A stretch of DNA of 54,188 bases from Lactobacillus sp. (GTDB taxonomy: Bacteria > Bacillota > Bacilli > Lactobacillales > Lactobacillaceae): assembly GCA_022651245.1 (NCBI GenBank), contig JALCQM010000019.1:1-54188 (forward strand), in the 5' to 3' direction. Below are positions 44,052 through 52,397 of this stretch, piece by piece (position 1 is the stretch's first letter; every line of letters starts with the position of its first letter). Below the pieces are notes generated by a model, which was not told the origin of the DNA, made no database searches, and saw nothing but the letters and a program-made list of their open reading frames with translations. The position numbers and the translations under genes were made by a program.

Positions 44052-45383
44052 TCACTCGCGTCGCCAGTGTGCTAAGCCCAAGCCGATCACGGTGCCGATC
44101 ACTGCGGGTACCGTCCAACCTAGACTCACATTGAAGCCGGGTAACCATTGGCCCCAGGCTAAGACGTCTGCGACCCAGCCTGTGTGCAGGTTGGCTGGGA
44201 TCGCATTGAGACCATCAAGCAGCGCCGGTAGGACGGTGAACAAGATCGCGGTATTGAACAGCCATTTGCTTTGCCCCAACCACGGGCTAGCTAACGCGAG
44301 CAGGATCAACACGATCGCCAACGGGTATAAGGCGACCAGTACTGGTGTAGTTAATGTCAATAAGCGGTCTAAGCCGATGTTGGCGAAAACCAAAGGCACT
44401 AAGGCGGCCACAAGGATCACCCCTTGATACGGGAGCTTCGGGAATAGTTCCTTCGCCGTATCCCCGAATGCGGTGATTAAGCCGATCGCCGTTTTCAAAC
44501 AGGCAATGATCACGATCACAGCAAGCAAGGCGTTCCCAAATTGCCCGAAATACGCATGCGCGACATTCGCCAAAATGAGCCCACCATTTGCCGCGCGTGG
44601 AAACGGCCCTAAAGCGTTCCGGCCCAATAAGGCCAATAGGGTGTAGATCACCGCCATCAGCGCAACGGCGAGCACACCGGCGCTCACGGTGTCCCGGGCG
44701 ATCTGCGTTGGCTTGGTCACGCCGAGATCCCGCAAGGCGTTCACGACGATGATACCAAACGCCAAGGCCGCCAACGCATCCATGGTCGAGTACCCGGCCG
44801 TGAAGCCCGTCACGAGTGGAGTGGCTTGGTAAGCCGCATGCGCCGCCTGGCCGGAGCCGAGGGGGGCAAAAACGGCCGCCCCAAGCAGCACCGCCAAAAC
44901 GACCAGAAATGCCGGCGTCAGCACTTTCCCCACATACACCATGATCTTACCTGGCTTACGGGCTAGCCACCACGCCACCGCAAAGAAGAGCAGCGAATAT
45001 CCCCACAAAGCAGGCTTGGCCTGACTAGCCGTGACGAACGGCGTCAACCCGATTTCAAAGGAGATCGAAGCCAGCCGCGGTAATGCGAACAACGGGCCGA
45101 TGCACAGGTATAGCAAAAGGGTGAACCCGTATGCAAAAGGCCGGTTGACCTTTTTGGCTAAATTGAACACCCCATCGACCTTCGTGATCCCGATCGCGGC
45201 GACCCCTAAAAGGGGCAACCCCACGCCAGAAATTAAAAAGCCGATCAAAGCCGGCCATAGCTGTTGCCCGGCTTCTTGACCCACAAATACCGGGAAGATT
45301 AAGTTGCCGGCACCAAAGAATAAGCCGAATAACATGGTCCCAATGAATAAACGCTCACGACGTGTCAGTCGGTGATCAGACAT
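44052..45383 (-). CDS. brnQ: Branched-chain amino acid transporter BrnQ
   Basis: A 443-residue carrier with twelve hydrophobic segments and LIVCS-family motifs (IGTMLFGLFFGAGNLIFPVFVGQEAG at the start, GFTAGYSTMDALAALAFGIIVVNALRDLG in the middle). It imports leucine, isoleucine and valine with Na+ or H+. AGAGGAACCATTC precedes the ATG, and an extended -10 TGGTACAAT lies upstream on the minus strand. Nothing in the leader looks like a T-box. Confidence 0.95.
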   Translation of the reverse strand: MSDHRLTRRERLFIGTMLFGLFFGAGNLIFPVFVGQEAGQQLWPALIGFLISGVGLPLLGVAAIGITKVDGVFNLAKKVNRPFAYGFTLLLYLCIGPLFALPRLASISFEIGLTPFVTASQAKPALWGYSLLFFAVAWWLARKPGKIMVYVGKVLTPAFLVVLAVLLGAAVFAPLGSGQAAHAAYQATPLVTGFTAGYSTMDALAALAFGIIVVNALRDLGVTKPTQIARDTVSAGVLAVALMAVIYTLLALLGRNALGPFPRAANGGLILANVAHAYFGQFGNALLAVIVIIACLKTAIGLITAFGDTAKELFPKLPYQGVILVAALVPLVFANIGLDRLLTLTTPVLVALYPLAIVLILLALASPWLGQSKWLFNTAILFTVLPALLDGLNAIPANLHTGWVADVLAWGQWLPGFNVSLGWTVPAVIGTVIGLGLAHWRRE

Positions 45384-45468
45384 GAATGGTTCCTCTTTTC
45401 TACCAAATCGTTAATGGCATTGTACCAAGTCACTCTGGCAATCAGATGAAAACGCCATGAGGGTGTCC

Positions 45469-46137
45469 CTAAACGCGCAGGTGCCGGTGTTGCAGCCGCG
45501 GGAATAACCAGCGGTCCGCCAGCCCAACTACCGCGCCTTGCGCCAGCAGGGAAAATAACGTCCCAATGTTCACCGCATATATTGCGCCCGTGGCCGCCCA
45601 GCACACCGTACTGATCATGATTGGTGGAATGAACGACGCCGGTTGTGCGGCCGCCGCGTTCCCGTGCAAGAAGCGAAAGCGAATGATCTGCATAAAATCA
45701 TCGTTGGGGTGCAACATGATGTTCAAGCGCTGATACACCGACACCGCGCTGCCAATGCACACGACCCCGAGCAGGTCCAACACGACGCGCACCGCCAGTG
45801 GCCAAGTCACGACAGGCGTCAACCGAATCAAGTCCGCCCAGCCCGACACCAAAAACGAAAACGGAATCATATATAAAAAGTTACCCAGTATTCGCCGCCA
45901 ATCAAGCTGTCCTAAGATCAGCGCGTTGACGATCACAACGGCAACGCCTTCGAGCAACAATACCCAAGACAACCGCAGCGTAAACGTATGGCTGAGGTTG
46001 ACGGCACTGGCAGTCCACAGCGCGCTCCCTAGGTTTAACGCCACGGTCAAGCCATTGCCAAACCCATTCAATACCAGTGAAAAAGCAAACATCCCCAGCA
46101 AACTGAGGCTCGATTCTGGTGCCGTATGTTTTTGCAA
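45469..46137 (-). CDS. YczE/YitT-like membrane protein
   Basis: A 222-residue membrane protein with about five to six hydrophobic segments, beginning LLGMFAFSLVLNGFGNGLTVALNLGSALWTA. That N-terminal pattern and length match the YczE/YyaS/YitT-type membrane proteins, whose function is unknown. The start is TTG 46137, seven bases after AAGGAGG. It follows the HAD gene by 12 bases and is likely its operon partner. Confidence 0.75.
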   Translation of the reverse strand: MQKHTAPESSLSLLGMFAFSLVLNGFGNGLTVALNLGSALWTASAVNLSHTFTLRLSWVLLLEGVAVVIVNALILGQLDWRRILGNFLYMIPFSFLVSGWADLIRLTPVVTWPLAVRVVLDLLGVVCIGSAVSVYQRLNIMLHPNDDFMQIIRFRFLHGNAAAAQPASFIPPIMISTVCWAATGAIYAVNIGTLFSLLAQGAVVGLADRWLFPRLQHRHLRV

Positions 46138-46149
46138 ACTCCCGCCTCC

Positions 46150-46959
46150 TTATAAGGCTAAGTAATCGGCTAGATAATCCGCCATACCATCAGCTTCATT
46201 GTCTAAGGCCGTCACCGCGTCGGCGGCCGCTAAGAGCTCCGGGCGCGCATTTTTCATCGCCACACCGACCCCTGCATAAGTCAGCATGTCCATATCGTTC
46301 ATATCATCGCCGAATGCCACAATATCGCGCTGGGCGATGCCGTACTGCCGCGCCACATACGCTAAGGCATTCGCCTTACTGGTATGCCCGGCTGTGACTT
46401 CCAGCGCGGTATTTTCACCTTGCCATGCGCCCCAAGTTTTCGGGGTTAAGTCCGGATACTGTGCTTGGATCGCCGCTTGCAAAGGGGCTAGCGTCTGCTC
46501 TTGGATAAACATCGTGACCGAAATCGGCGCCTGTGTCAGCCCCACCTCATCCAACAAGGTGGTCGGCGCCGGCATGTCAGGTAAAAACGGGACGTTGGTA
46601 TAGCCGCGATCGGCGACCAGCAACTGCTTGCCTTCCGCAACCATCAAGCGGATCGCAAACGTCTGTTTAAACCGGCGTAAGGCTAAAGCCGTTGCGGGCC
46701 GGATCGCGGTTTGACGCTCACCTGCCCAATGCCGGTGGGGTTTATGGATCAAGGCCCCGTTAAAATTGATCATCGGGCCCGTCAGCCCGAGCTGATCATA
46801 AAAATGTTCTGAAATCGCGTCGGGTCGGCCGGTGGCGATCACGACCAAATGCCCGGCCGCCCGCGCCGCTTGCAGCGTAGCGATGGTGTTGGCGCTTAAC
46901 GCCCCGGCTTGATTCAACGTCGTGCCGTCGAGGTCTAATGCGATCAATTTGCGCGTCAT
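46150..46959 (-). CDS. Cof-type HAD-IIB phosphatase
   Basis: A 269-residue HAD hydrolase. Motif I is IALDLDGTTLNQAG, motif II VIATGRPDAIS, and motif IV is IVAFGDDMNDMDMLTYAGVGVAMKNA. This matches YidA-like sugar phosphatases closely. ATG 46959 has GGAGGAATCAGG upstream. It is divergent from rnhA and third of the three Cof paralogues here. Confidence 0.92.
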   Translation of the reverse strand: MTRKLIALDLDGTTLNQAGALSANTIATLQAARAAGHLVVIATGRPDAISEHFYDQLGLTGPMINFNGALIHKPHRHWAGERQTAIRPATALALRRFKQTFAIRLMVAEGKQLLVADRGYTNVPFLPDMPAPTTLLDEVGLTQAPISVTMFIQEQTLAPLQAAIQAQYPDLTPKTWGAWQGENTALEVTAGHTSKANALAYVARQYGIAQRDIVAFGDDMNDMDMLTYAGVGVAMKNARPELLAAADAVTALDNEADGMADYLADYLAL

Positions 46960-46982
46960 CCTGATTCCTCCATCAGTTACAG

Positions 46983-47011
46983 TTGCCCACGCCCTTTTCC
47001 ACCCGTACAAT
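46983..47011 (+). promoter_or_regulatory. SigA promoter of rnhA
   Basis: TTGCCC, 17 bases, TACAAT, about 30 bases before the ATG. Confidence 0.65.
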
Positions 47012-47043
47012 ATATAGAAGAACGAAAGGCGGTAGAAAAAGTC

Positions 47044-47523
47044 ATGGATGCGATCATTTTATACACAGACGGCGGCAATCGCAACACCGGCAACAACAAA
47101 GGTGGGTCGGTCCGGCCGACTGATAAGAGTGCTTGGGCTGCGCTGTTGCTTTACGGCGACCACAAAAAGATGCTTACTGGCGGGGATTACGGCCGCACGA
47201 ATAATTATATGGAGATCATGGCCGTGATCCAAGGCTTGAAGGCGATCAAAAAACCTGAACTGCCGGTTGCGATCTATTCCGACTCCGCCTATGTGATCAA
47301 CACGATGCAACAACGTTGGTGGGTCAAGTGGCAACAAAACGGCTGGAAAAAAGGCGGCAAACCGGTCATCAATGCCGAGTTATGGCAAGCCTTGCTGGCA
47401 CAGATCGACCGTTTTGACCAGATTACGTTCCACAAAGTCAAAGGCCACGCCACCAACCAACATAATAACGAAGTCGACGCGGCCCTCAACCACACCATGG
47501 ACCAACTGACAGACAAGCGTTAA
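47044..47523 (+). CDS. rnhA: Ribonuclease HI
   Basis: A 159-residue RNase H1. The metal-binding carboxylates are visible as Asp9 (YTDGGNRN), Glu57 (NNYMEIMAV), Asp80 (YSDSAYV) and Asp145 (NNEVDAALN), with His135 in the KVKGHA loop and the basic protrusion QRWWVKWQQNGWKKGGK. It removes RNA from RNA-DNA hybrids, as in R-loops and primers. It ends three bases before the convergent LysR gene, with no terminator between. Confidence 0.95.
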   Translation: MDAIILYTDGGNRNTGNNKGGSVRPTDKSAWAALLLYGDHKKMLTGGDYGRTNNYMEIMAVIQGLKAIKKPELPVAIYSDSAYVINTMQQRWWVKWQQNGWKKGGKPVINAELWQALLAQIDRFDQITFHKVKGHATNQHNNEVDAALNHTMDQLTDKR

Positions 47524-47526
47524 CGC

Positions 47527-48435
47527 TCACTGAGCGACTTTAGGCACTAAGCAATCATCTGGGTAAAGTTGCTGTAAGTAGTCGATGATCACGGCTTGCA
47601 TCCGCGCAACCGACGGGGATTTTTGCGTCGTTGGGTTCATCACCAAACATAGCGTCCGCGCGAACGGCTCAGAAAATGGGAACGTATTAACGGACCCCAC
47701 CAGTTTTTGCAACGCCAAGCGCGGCAGCACCCCTAACCCCAGGCCGGCTTCGACCATCGACAGGATCGATTGGTCATCCAGTGAGTAGTGCAAGGAGTTG
47801 GTCGAGACGTTATAGCGGTCCAGCGCCTTTTTGGTGTCGCGATCGTAATCGCTTTGTTGCAAGATGAAATTCTGATGGGCCATGTCCCGGTCCGTCATGA
47901 ACGCCCCGTTTTGCGGGGTATAAGTACTCGGCGCAATGCAGTAGATCGGATCGTTCAACAGCGGAATGGCCACTAATTGCTTCGGCACTGGCATCAGTGA
48001 AAAGCCGATGTCGATCGTCCCGACGCGTACTTGCTCAGCGACTTCATTAAAGCTGGCCTGCACCAAATTCACATCGATTTGCGGATACTGCTTCTTGAAC
48101 GCCAAGATGATCGGCGGGAGCCAGTTGTTCGACACCGATGAAAAGGCCCCGATCCGGATCCGCCCTGTGTTGATGCCATTAATGTTATCCGCAATCTGGA
48201 CCAGCTGGTCTTCTAGGTTCAGAATCGACTGGATGGTTGGCAAGATCGCCTTACCATCGGTCGTCAGTTCGACGCCACTACGATTACGAATGAACAGTGG
48301 AAACCCCAAATCGGCCTCCAACTGGCTGATACTGTGACTCACCGCACTCGGCGTCACGTTAAGTTCAGCCGCCGCCTGCATGAACGTGCCTTTATCAACA
48401 ACGGCACTGAAAACCTCATAACTAAAGTTGCTCAT
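47527..48435 (-). CDS. LysR family transcriptional regulator
   Basis: A 302-residue LysR protein with an N-terminal winged helix-turn-helix (about 1-60; FMQAAAELNVTPSAVSHSISQLEADLGFPLFIRNRSG) and an effector domain (about 90-300; IRIGAFSSVSNNWLPPIILAFKKQYPQIDVNLV). The effector is unknown. It is divergent from an aminotransferase gene, with a perfect dyad (48463-48483) between, so that gene is the likely target. ATG 48435 is chosen as the family start; an upstream in-frame codon at 48480 lies in the dyad. Confidence 0.92.
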   Translation of the reverse strand: MSNFSYEVFSAVVDKGTFMQAAAELNVTPSAVSHSISQLEADLGFPLFIRNRSGVELTTDGKAILPTIQSILNLEDQLVQIADNINGINTGRIRIGAFSSVSNNWLPPIILAFKKQYPQIDVNLVQASFNEVAEQVRVGTIDIGFSLMPVPKQLVAIPLLNDPIYCIAPSTYTPQNGAFMTDRDMAHQNFILQQSDYDRDTKKALDRYNVSTNSLHYSLDDQSILSMVEAGLGLGVLPRLALQKLVGSVNTFPFSEPFARTLCLVMNPTTQKSPSVARMQAVIIDYLQQLYPDDCLVPKVAQ

Positions 48436-48462
48436 CGCTATCCCCCTGATCGACCGTCTCAG

Positions 48463-48483
48463 TACATGAGAATCATTCATGTA
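48463..48483. promoter_or_regulatory. Probable LysR operator
   Basis: TACATGA, seven bases, TCATGTA, a perfect dyad 28 bases upstream of the LysR gene and just before the aminotransferase promoter. It contains T-N11-A arrangements typical of LysR sites. Confidence 0.6.
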
Positions 48484-48501
48484 AACTTGACGAGGTTGAG
48501 T

Positions 48502-48530
48502 TTTACTTCATGTTAGAATCTTTGTATGAT
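48502..48530 (+). promoter_or_regulatory. SigA promoter of the aminotransferase gene
   Basis: TTTACT, 17 bases, TATGAT, 20 to 60 bases downstream of the LysR dyad. Confidence 0.65.
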
Positions 48531-48565
48531 GAAGTCAAGCTTATTAATCGAAAGGAAGGGATCAC

Positions 48566-49762
48566 ATGGAACTCGCACAACGCAATTATCAGACCTCAGC
48601 ATCAGGATTAGAGGCACTGTTCGCCGCGTCCGCGCCGGATGTGATCTCTTTTGCCGGTGGTTACCCTGACCGGAGCCTATTCCCTCGCCAAGAACTGAAT
48701 CATGCCTTCAGCAGCAGCTTTACCAACGGCGATAGCGAACTCTTACAGTACGCTTCGACTGCGGGCTATCAGCCCTTACGTGAGAAGCTGGCAGCGCGCA
48801 TGACCCGCGACGGGATCAACGCTGACGCCAAAGACGTGCTATTGACGCAAGGGGCCCAACAAGGGATCGACTTGACCGCCCGGCTACTATTGAATGCCGG
48901 TGACGGCTTGGTCGTGGAAGGCCCGACATATGTCGGCGCGCTCGCGGCCTTTGATGCCTACCAGCCCACGTACTACACCGTGCCAGTTGAAGATGACGGC
49001 ATGGACTTGCACGCCTTACAGAAGGTCTTAATGACACAGAAGATCAAGCTGATCTACACGATCCCTGATTTTCAAAATCCGACTGGCACCGTCATGTCCC
49101 TAAAAAAGCGGCAAGCGCTCGTCGCGTTAGCTAACCGCTACGACGTGGTGATCCTAGAAGACGGACCGTATCGCGACCTCCGGTATACCGGGACCAACTT
49201 ACCACCGCTGCGGTACTTCGACACGCAAGGACGGGTGATCTTCCTAGGCAGCTTCTCTAAGATCTTGGCCCCTAGCCTGCGCTTAGGCTGGCTCACTGCT
49301 AGCCCCGAGCTTTTGAAGCCGATTATGGCCCTTAAAGGGGGCGCAGACGTCGAGTCGAGTAACTTGATGATGCAAGGCATCAACAGTTATCTCGACCACA
49401 ACGATTTGGATGCGCACATCCAAAAGATTCGCACCTGTTACCGCGAGAAGAAAGACCTCATGGTTAAGACGCTACGCAGCTACTTACCCGATTCATGCCA
49501 GATCAACGATCCTGAAGGTGGCTTCTTCTTATGGCTGAATTTACCCGCCGGCTTCGATGCGGAAGACTTCATGAACAATCAACTACTTCCTGAAGCCAAC
49601 GTTTCTTTCGTCCCGGCAAGCGTCATGACCCCTGGCCACGGCCCCGTCAACGGCGCCCGGTTAAACTTCACCGGGCCCACCTTGGCGCAGATTCAATCCG
49701 GCGCCCAAGCACTCGGGCAAGCCTTACAGTCAGCCCTATCGCCTAAGCGACTCAGCAACTAA
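48566..49762 (+). CDS. PLP-dependent aminotransferase, class I (LysN/AraT-like)
   Basis: A 398-residue fold-type I PLP enzyme. PLP contacts are NPTG in PDFQNPTGTVM, Asp-x-x-Tyr in VILEDGPYRDL, and the Schiff-base Lys in FLGSFSKILAPSLRLGW. The start ALFAASAPDVISFAGGYPDRSLFPRQEL is that of the MocR-type/2-aminoadipate aminotransferase group without the regulator domain. It may act on aromatic, branched or 2-aminoadipate-like substrates; which one cannot be read from sequence. Regulation by the divergent LysR protein is likely. AAAGGAAGGGATCAC precedes the ATG. Confidence 0.92.
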   Translation: MELAQRNYQTSASGLEALFAASAPDVISFAGGYPDRSLFPRQELNHAFSSSFTNGDSELLQYASTAGYQPLREKLAARMTRDGINADAKDVLLTQGAQQGIDLTARLLLNAGDGLVVEGPTYVGALAAFDAYQPTYYTVPVEDDGMDLHALQKVLMTQKIKLIYTIPDFQNPTGTVMSLKKRQALVALANRYDVVILEDGPYRDLRYTGTNLPPLRYFDTQGRVIFLGSFSKILAPSLRLGWLTASPELLKPIMALKGGADVESSNLMMQGINSYLDHNDLDAHIQKIRTCYREKKDLMVKTLRSYLPDSCQINDPEGGFFLWLNLPAGFDAEDFMNNQLLPEANVSFVPASVMTPGHGPVNGARLNFTGPTLAQIQSGAQALGQALQSALSPKRLSN

Positions 49763-49808
49763 CCTTCCCAAAAGCAAACAGCTGATCGCCACGGGTTGAG
49801 CAGACGTC

Positions 49809-49869
49809 GAAAGCCCCTGACGAGTCAAATCCCAGAGAACTTTGGGATTTGACTTGTCAAGGGGCTTTC
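49809..49869 (+). terminator. Terminator of the aminotransferase gene
   Basis: Long stem GAAAGCCCCT/AGGGGCTTTC with inner AGTCAAATCCC/GGGATTTGACT. Confidence 0.85.
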
Positions 49870-49900
49870 TAGTTGCTGATCTGCTTCCCTGCGCCAACAA

Positions 49901-49950
49901 AATAAGGCCCTCTGACAACCCCAAGTTTTGGGTTGTCAGAGGGCCTTATT
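49901..49950 (-). terminator. Terminator of the NlpC/P60 gene
   Basis: Perfect 21-base-pair stem starting AATAAGGCCCTCTGACAACC; minus-strand tail TTATTTTGTT. Confidence 0.9.
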
Positions 49951-49994
49951 GCTCGTCTAGGCAAAGCCTAGCGCTCAGCCTTTTAAATTACAAA

Positions 49995-50954
49995 TTACAG
50001 AACGCGTAAGCCGAAGGAAGGCATGAAGTAGCTGGAGATCGATGCGATCTTAACGGTTTCGCCTGGTTGTGGGGCGTGGATATATTGGTTGTTCCCAATG
50101 TACAGCCCGACGTGATAAGTGGCACCAGCGCTACCCCAGAAGACCAAGTCGCCTGGTTGTAAGCTGCTGACACTGATCTTGGTCCCGGCAGATTCTTGCG
50201 CGACCGTGTAACCACCGATGTTACGGCCGGCAGCATTCATGAAGACGTAGTACATCAACCCAGAGCAGTCAAAGCTGCTAGGCCCCTTGCCACCCCAGAC
50301 ATACGGCTTGCCGATTTGAGCTTTAGCTAAATTGATCACAGCAGAAGCACTGGAACTAGCCGGTGTGCTGGTAGAAGTCGACGTTGCGGTGTTGGTTGCC
50401 GGAGCAGCCGCGGTGTTCTTGTTATAAACAGAAGCCCCCGCACTAGCGACCCAAGAGTTAACCCCTAAGCGGTACCAGGTGTAGCCATTGGCTTGAACCG
50501 TTGTGGTGTAGTTATAGATTGCACCGGCACGAACGCTACCGGTGACGCCGTAGCTGGTCCCACCATTGGAACGCAAGTTGGATAAGTAATTGATCCGCAC
50601 TTGGCCGATCACGTTGCTGCTTGTCGCTGGCGTTGCTGCCGGTGTGGAAGCGGCGGCACTCCCCTTAGGCGCAACCCCGGCACTTGCCACCCAAGAGTTG
50701 ACCCCTAAGCGGTACCAGGTGTAGCCGCTAGCTTGAGCGGTAGCCGTATAGTTATAAACGGAACCGGCACGGATGCTCCCGGTAACCGAGTTGTTCGTCC
50801 CGGCATTGGAACGCAAGTTAGAAACATAGTTCGCTTGGATCTGGCCGATCACAGTGCTAGCCTGAACATCATTGGCCTTTCCTTGGGCGAAAAGGACCCC
50901 TGCGAATACGGCGGTGCTGGCTAATAATGATGTGGCTGTTTTACTAAGTTTCAT
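49995..50954 (-). CDS. Secreted NlpC/P60 (C40) peptidoglycan hydrolase with two SH3-like repeats
   Basis: A 319-residue exported enzyme: signal peptide (about 1-33, cleavage near VQAST), two nearly identical SH3-like repeats (35-94 and 115-174, each ending GYTWYRLGVNSWVASAG), a Thr/Ser/Ala linker (180-205) and an NlpC/P60 domain. The catalytic residues are Cys230 (FDCSGLMYY), His281 (YHVGLYIG) and His293 (YIHAPQPG). It should cut peptide stems in the wall, usually between D-Glu and the diamino acid, and help daughter-cell separation. AGGAGG nine bases before ATG 50954 sets the start. A WalR-like box lies upstream (51107-51123). Confidence 0.94.
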   Translation of the reverse strand: MKLSKTATSLLASTAVFAGVLFAQGKANDVQASTVIGQIQANYVSNLRSNAGTNNSVTGSIRAGSVYNYTATAQASGYTWYRLGVNSWVASAGVAPKGSAAASTPAATPATSSNVIGQVRINYLSNLRSNGGTSYGVTGSVRAGAIYNYTTTVQANGYTWYRLGVNSWVASAGASVYNKNTAAAPATNTATSTSTSTPASSSASAVINLAKAQIGKPYVWGGKGPSSFDCSGLMYYVFMNAAGRNIGGYTVAQESAGTKISVSSLQPGDLVFWGSAGATYHVGLYIGNNQYIHAPQPGETVKIASISSYFMPSFGLRVL

Positions 50955-51106
50955 GAACAATTTCCTCCTAAGGCTGCCGCTCTCACGTTGCGAGACGTGC
51001 TCGTTGCGACTCGAATTTGATTAAAATGACATCGTGCGTTTTCAAAATGTTCGCATTCTTCACGAAAACGTCTTATTTAACAACAGGATGAGTGTACCAA
51101 AGCTGC

Positions 51107-51123
51107 ATTACAGTAATGTTACT
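51107..51123 (-). promoter_or_regulatory. WalR (YycF)-like binding site
   Basis: On the minus strand AGTAAC, five bases, TGTAAT, a direct repeat with the spacing of WalR boxes (TGTWAH-N5-TGTWAH, one mismatch). It overlaps two perfect palindromes (CATTAC-A-GTAATG and CAGTAA-TG-TTACTG). It lies about 150 bases upstream of the cell-wall hydrolase gene, a typical WalR target. Confidence 0.5.
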
Positions 51124-51243
51124 GCACCTAAACAATTGGGCTACGTCTTTGGTCCGATTGACAAAAAAAGCGCTCAAAGTAGATGTCAATCAGGTCACAA
51201 ACCGCCGCCAAAAGACGGTGCTTGCCCCACACCACGCAAAAAA

Positions 51244-51286
51244 AGCCCGACATCACGATACCAAAAAGGAATCGTCACGTCGGGCT
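51244..51286 (-). terminator. Terminator of the basic-tailed protein gene
   Basis: Stem AGCCCGAC/GTCGGGCT with inner CACGAT/ATCGT; seven T follow on the minus strand. Confidence 0.85.
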
Positions 51287-51309
51287 GCTATTTGCCCCGA
51301 GTCAAAGGG

Positions 51310-51936
51310 TTATGCTTTTGTCTGCTTGGTCGTCGACTTTCGAGTCGTCGCCTTCTTGGCCGTTGCGCGGCGGGTCGTGGCTTTTTTCGCTGCTGGCTTC
51401 CGCGTCGTTTTCTTGGCCGTCGTCTTCCGGGTCGACGCCTTGGCGGCTGGCTTGGCCGCTACCGGTTCAGGCTTCGGCGCCTTGGCGTTAGCTTCGATCT
51501 CAGCCAGCTTACCTTCAACAGCGGTCACAATTGCGGCTTGTTGTGCCGTCTTCGTCTGGTTATAATCATCCAGCGTCGCGATTTGATCGATTCGCAAACC
51601 CGAGACGTTAACGTGCGGTGACACAACGATCAAATACAGCCGTAACGGCACGAGCTCTTCTGGTTCTAAGAAGTTGATGATTTTCTTCGCATCTGCGAAA
51701 GGCAGGTTAATGATCCCGGTTTCGAAGCGAATGATCGTCGGCTCTGCGGAAGTGATCGTCAACTGCGCCTGAATCAGCTTACCCGCGCCGATCGCATCGT
51801 CAATCGCCGTAAAAACAGGCGTTAACGCTTGCACCACACCACTTTTTTGCAAGGCCGCTGGGGTGATCTCTTGGTTGAAGGTGGCAAAGTTGCCATCCAT
51901 GACGGCGTCTTGAAACGCCTTGGTATTGATATCCAT
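51310..51936 (-). CDS. Unknown protein with histone-H1-like basic tail
   Basis: About 208 residues. The first 150 form a folded, acidic domain (IDDAIGAGKLIQAQLTITSA, FETGIINLPFADAKKIINFL, YLIVVSPHVNVSGLRIDQIA) that I do not recognise. Residues about 152-208 are almost only Ala, Lys, Thr, Arg and Pro in repeats such as TAKKATTRK, like the C-terminal tail of histone H1 or bacterial Hc1/AlgP proteins. The tail should bind nucleic acid or another polyanion. Possible starts are ATG 51936 (given), 51963 or a codon at 52002; none has a strong ribosome binding site. Confidence 0.75.
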   Translation of the reverse strand: MDINTKAFQDAVMDGNFATFNQEITPAALQKSGVVQALTPVFTAIDDAIGAGKLIQAQLTITSAEPTIIRFETGIINLPFADAKKIINFLEPEELVPLRLYLIVVSPHVNVSGLRIDQIATLDDYNQTKTAQQAAIVTAVEGKLAEIEANAKAPKPEPVAAKPAAKASTRKTTAKKTTRKPAAKKATTRRATAKKATTRKSTTKQTKA

Positions 51937-52014
51937 ATCCACCGTTCTTTCTACATATTCCATGTCTAGCCCATCATAGCGTATTTGCCCATCCCGGTTC
52001 AACTTTTTGGACGG

Positions 52015-52043
52015 TTTCCTAACCCGAACAAGTGTCCTATACT
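52015..52043 (+). promoter_or_regulatory. Possible promoter reading into repeat array B
   Basis: TTTCCT, 17 bases, TATACT. The -10 is good and the -35 poor. Transcription would begin at about 52050, the first base of array B copy 1, and read towards the helicase gene. Confidence 0.45.
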
Positions 52044-52048
52044 ATTAA

Positions 52049-52156
52049 GAGCGGAGCCCCACGGGTTTAGGCATGTGCCTAAGGCGACTTGAGTGCGTCG
52101 CGGCACGCGGCGTGATCAAGACGACTTAGGCGCAATGCCGTTGTGGGGCGTAGCTC
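52049..52156 (+). repeat. Nested-hairpin repeat, array B copy 1
   Basis: GAGC, loop GGA/GTA, helix 1 GCCCCAC/GTGGGGC, helix 2 GGCAT/ATGCC, GT bulge, helix 3 GCCTAAG/CTTAGGC, then CTTGA/TCAAG and CGTCGC/GCGGCG, closing with GCTC. Same plan as array A with other stem sequences. Confidence 0.85.
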
Positions 52157-52164
52157 GACGATAA

Positions 52165-52276
52165 GAGCGGAGCTGAGCGATTTTAGCGGTGTGTGTAAGG
52201 CAGCCTGGTCGTGGTGCGGCGAAGCCGTGCTGCGGCCGGGATGACTTACACGCAACCGCGTTGCTCAGCGCAGCTC
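52165..52276 (+). repeat. Nested-hairpin repeat, array B copy 2
   Basis: Helix 1 GCTGAGC/GCTCAGC, helix 2 GCGGT/ACCGC, helix 3 GTGTAAG/CTTACAC, inner CCTGG/CCGGG and a GCGGC-GAA-GCCGT hairpin. Outer loop GGA/GCA. Confidence 0.85.
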
Positions 52277-52281
52277 GATAA

Positions 52282-52392
52282 GAGCGGAGCCTCGCGTTTA
52301 TGGTTGCCGGGCTAACGGGACTGGGTGGCGTACGGCGCCAGCCGGGCGTCGCCGAGGCCAGTTAGAACGTGTACCCATGCGGGGCGTAGCTC
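52282..52392 (+). repeat. Nested-hairpin repeat, array B copy 3 (divergent)
   Basis: Outer GAGC/GCTC and helix 1 GCCTCGC/GCGGGGC (one wobble) are kept. The middle is altered: CTAA/TTAG, CTGG/CCAG and a GGCG/CGCC inner hairpin, with extra unpaired bases on the 3' side. Confidence 0.7.
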
Positions 52393-52397
52393 GATAA

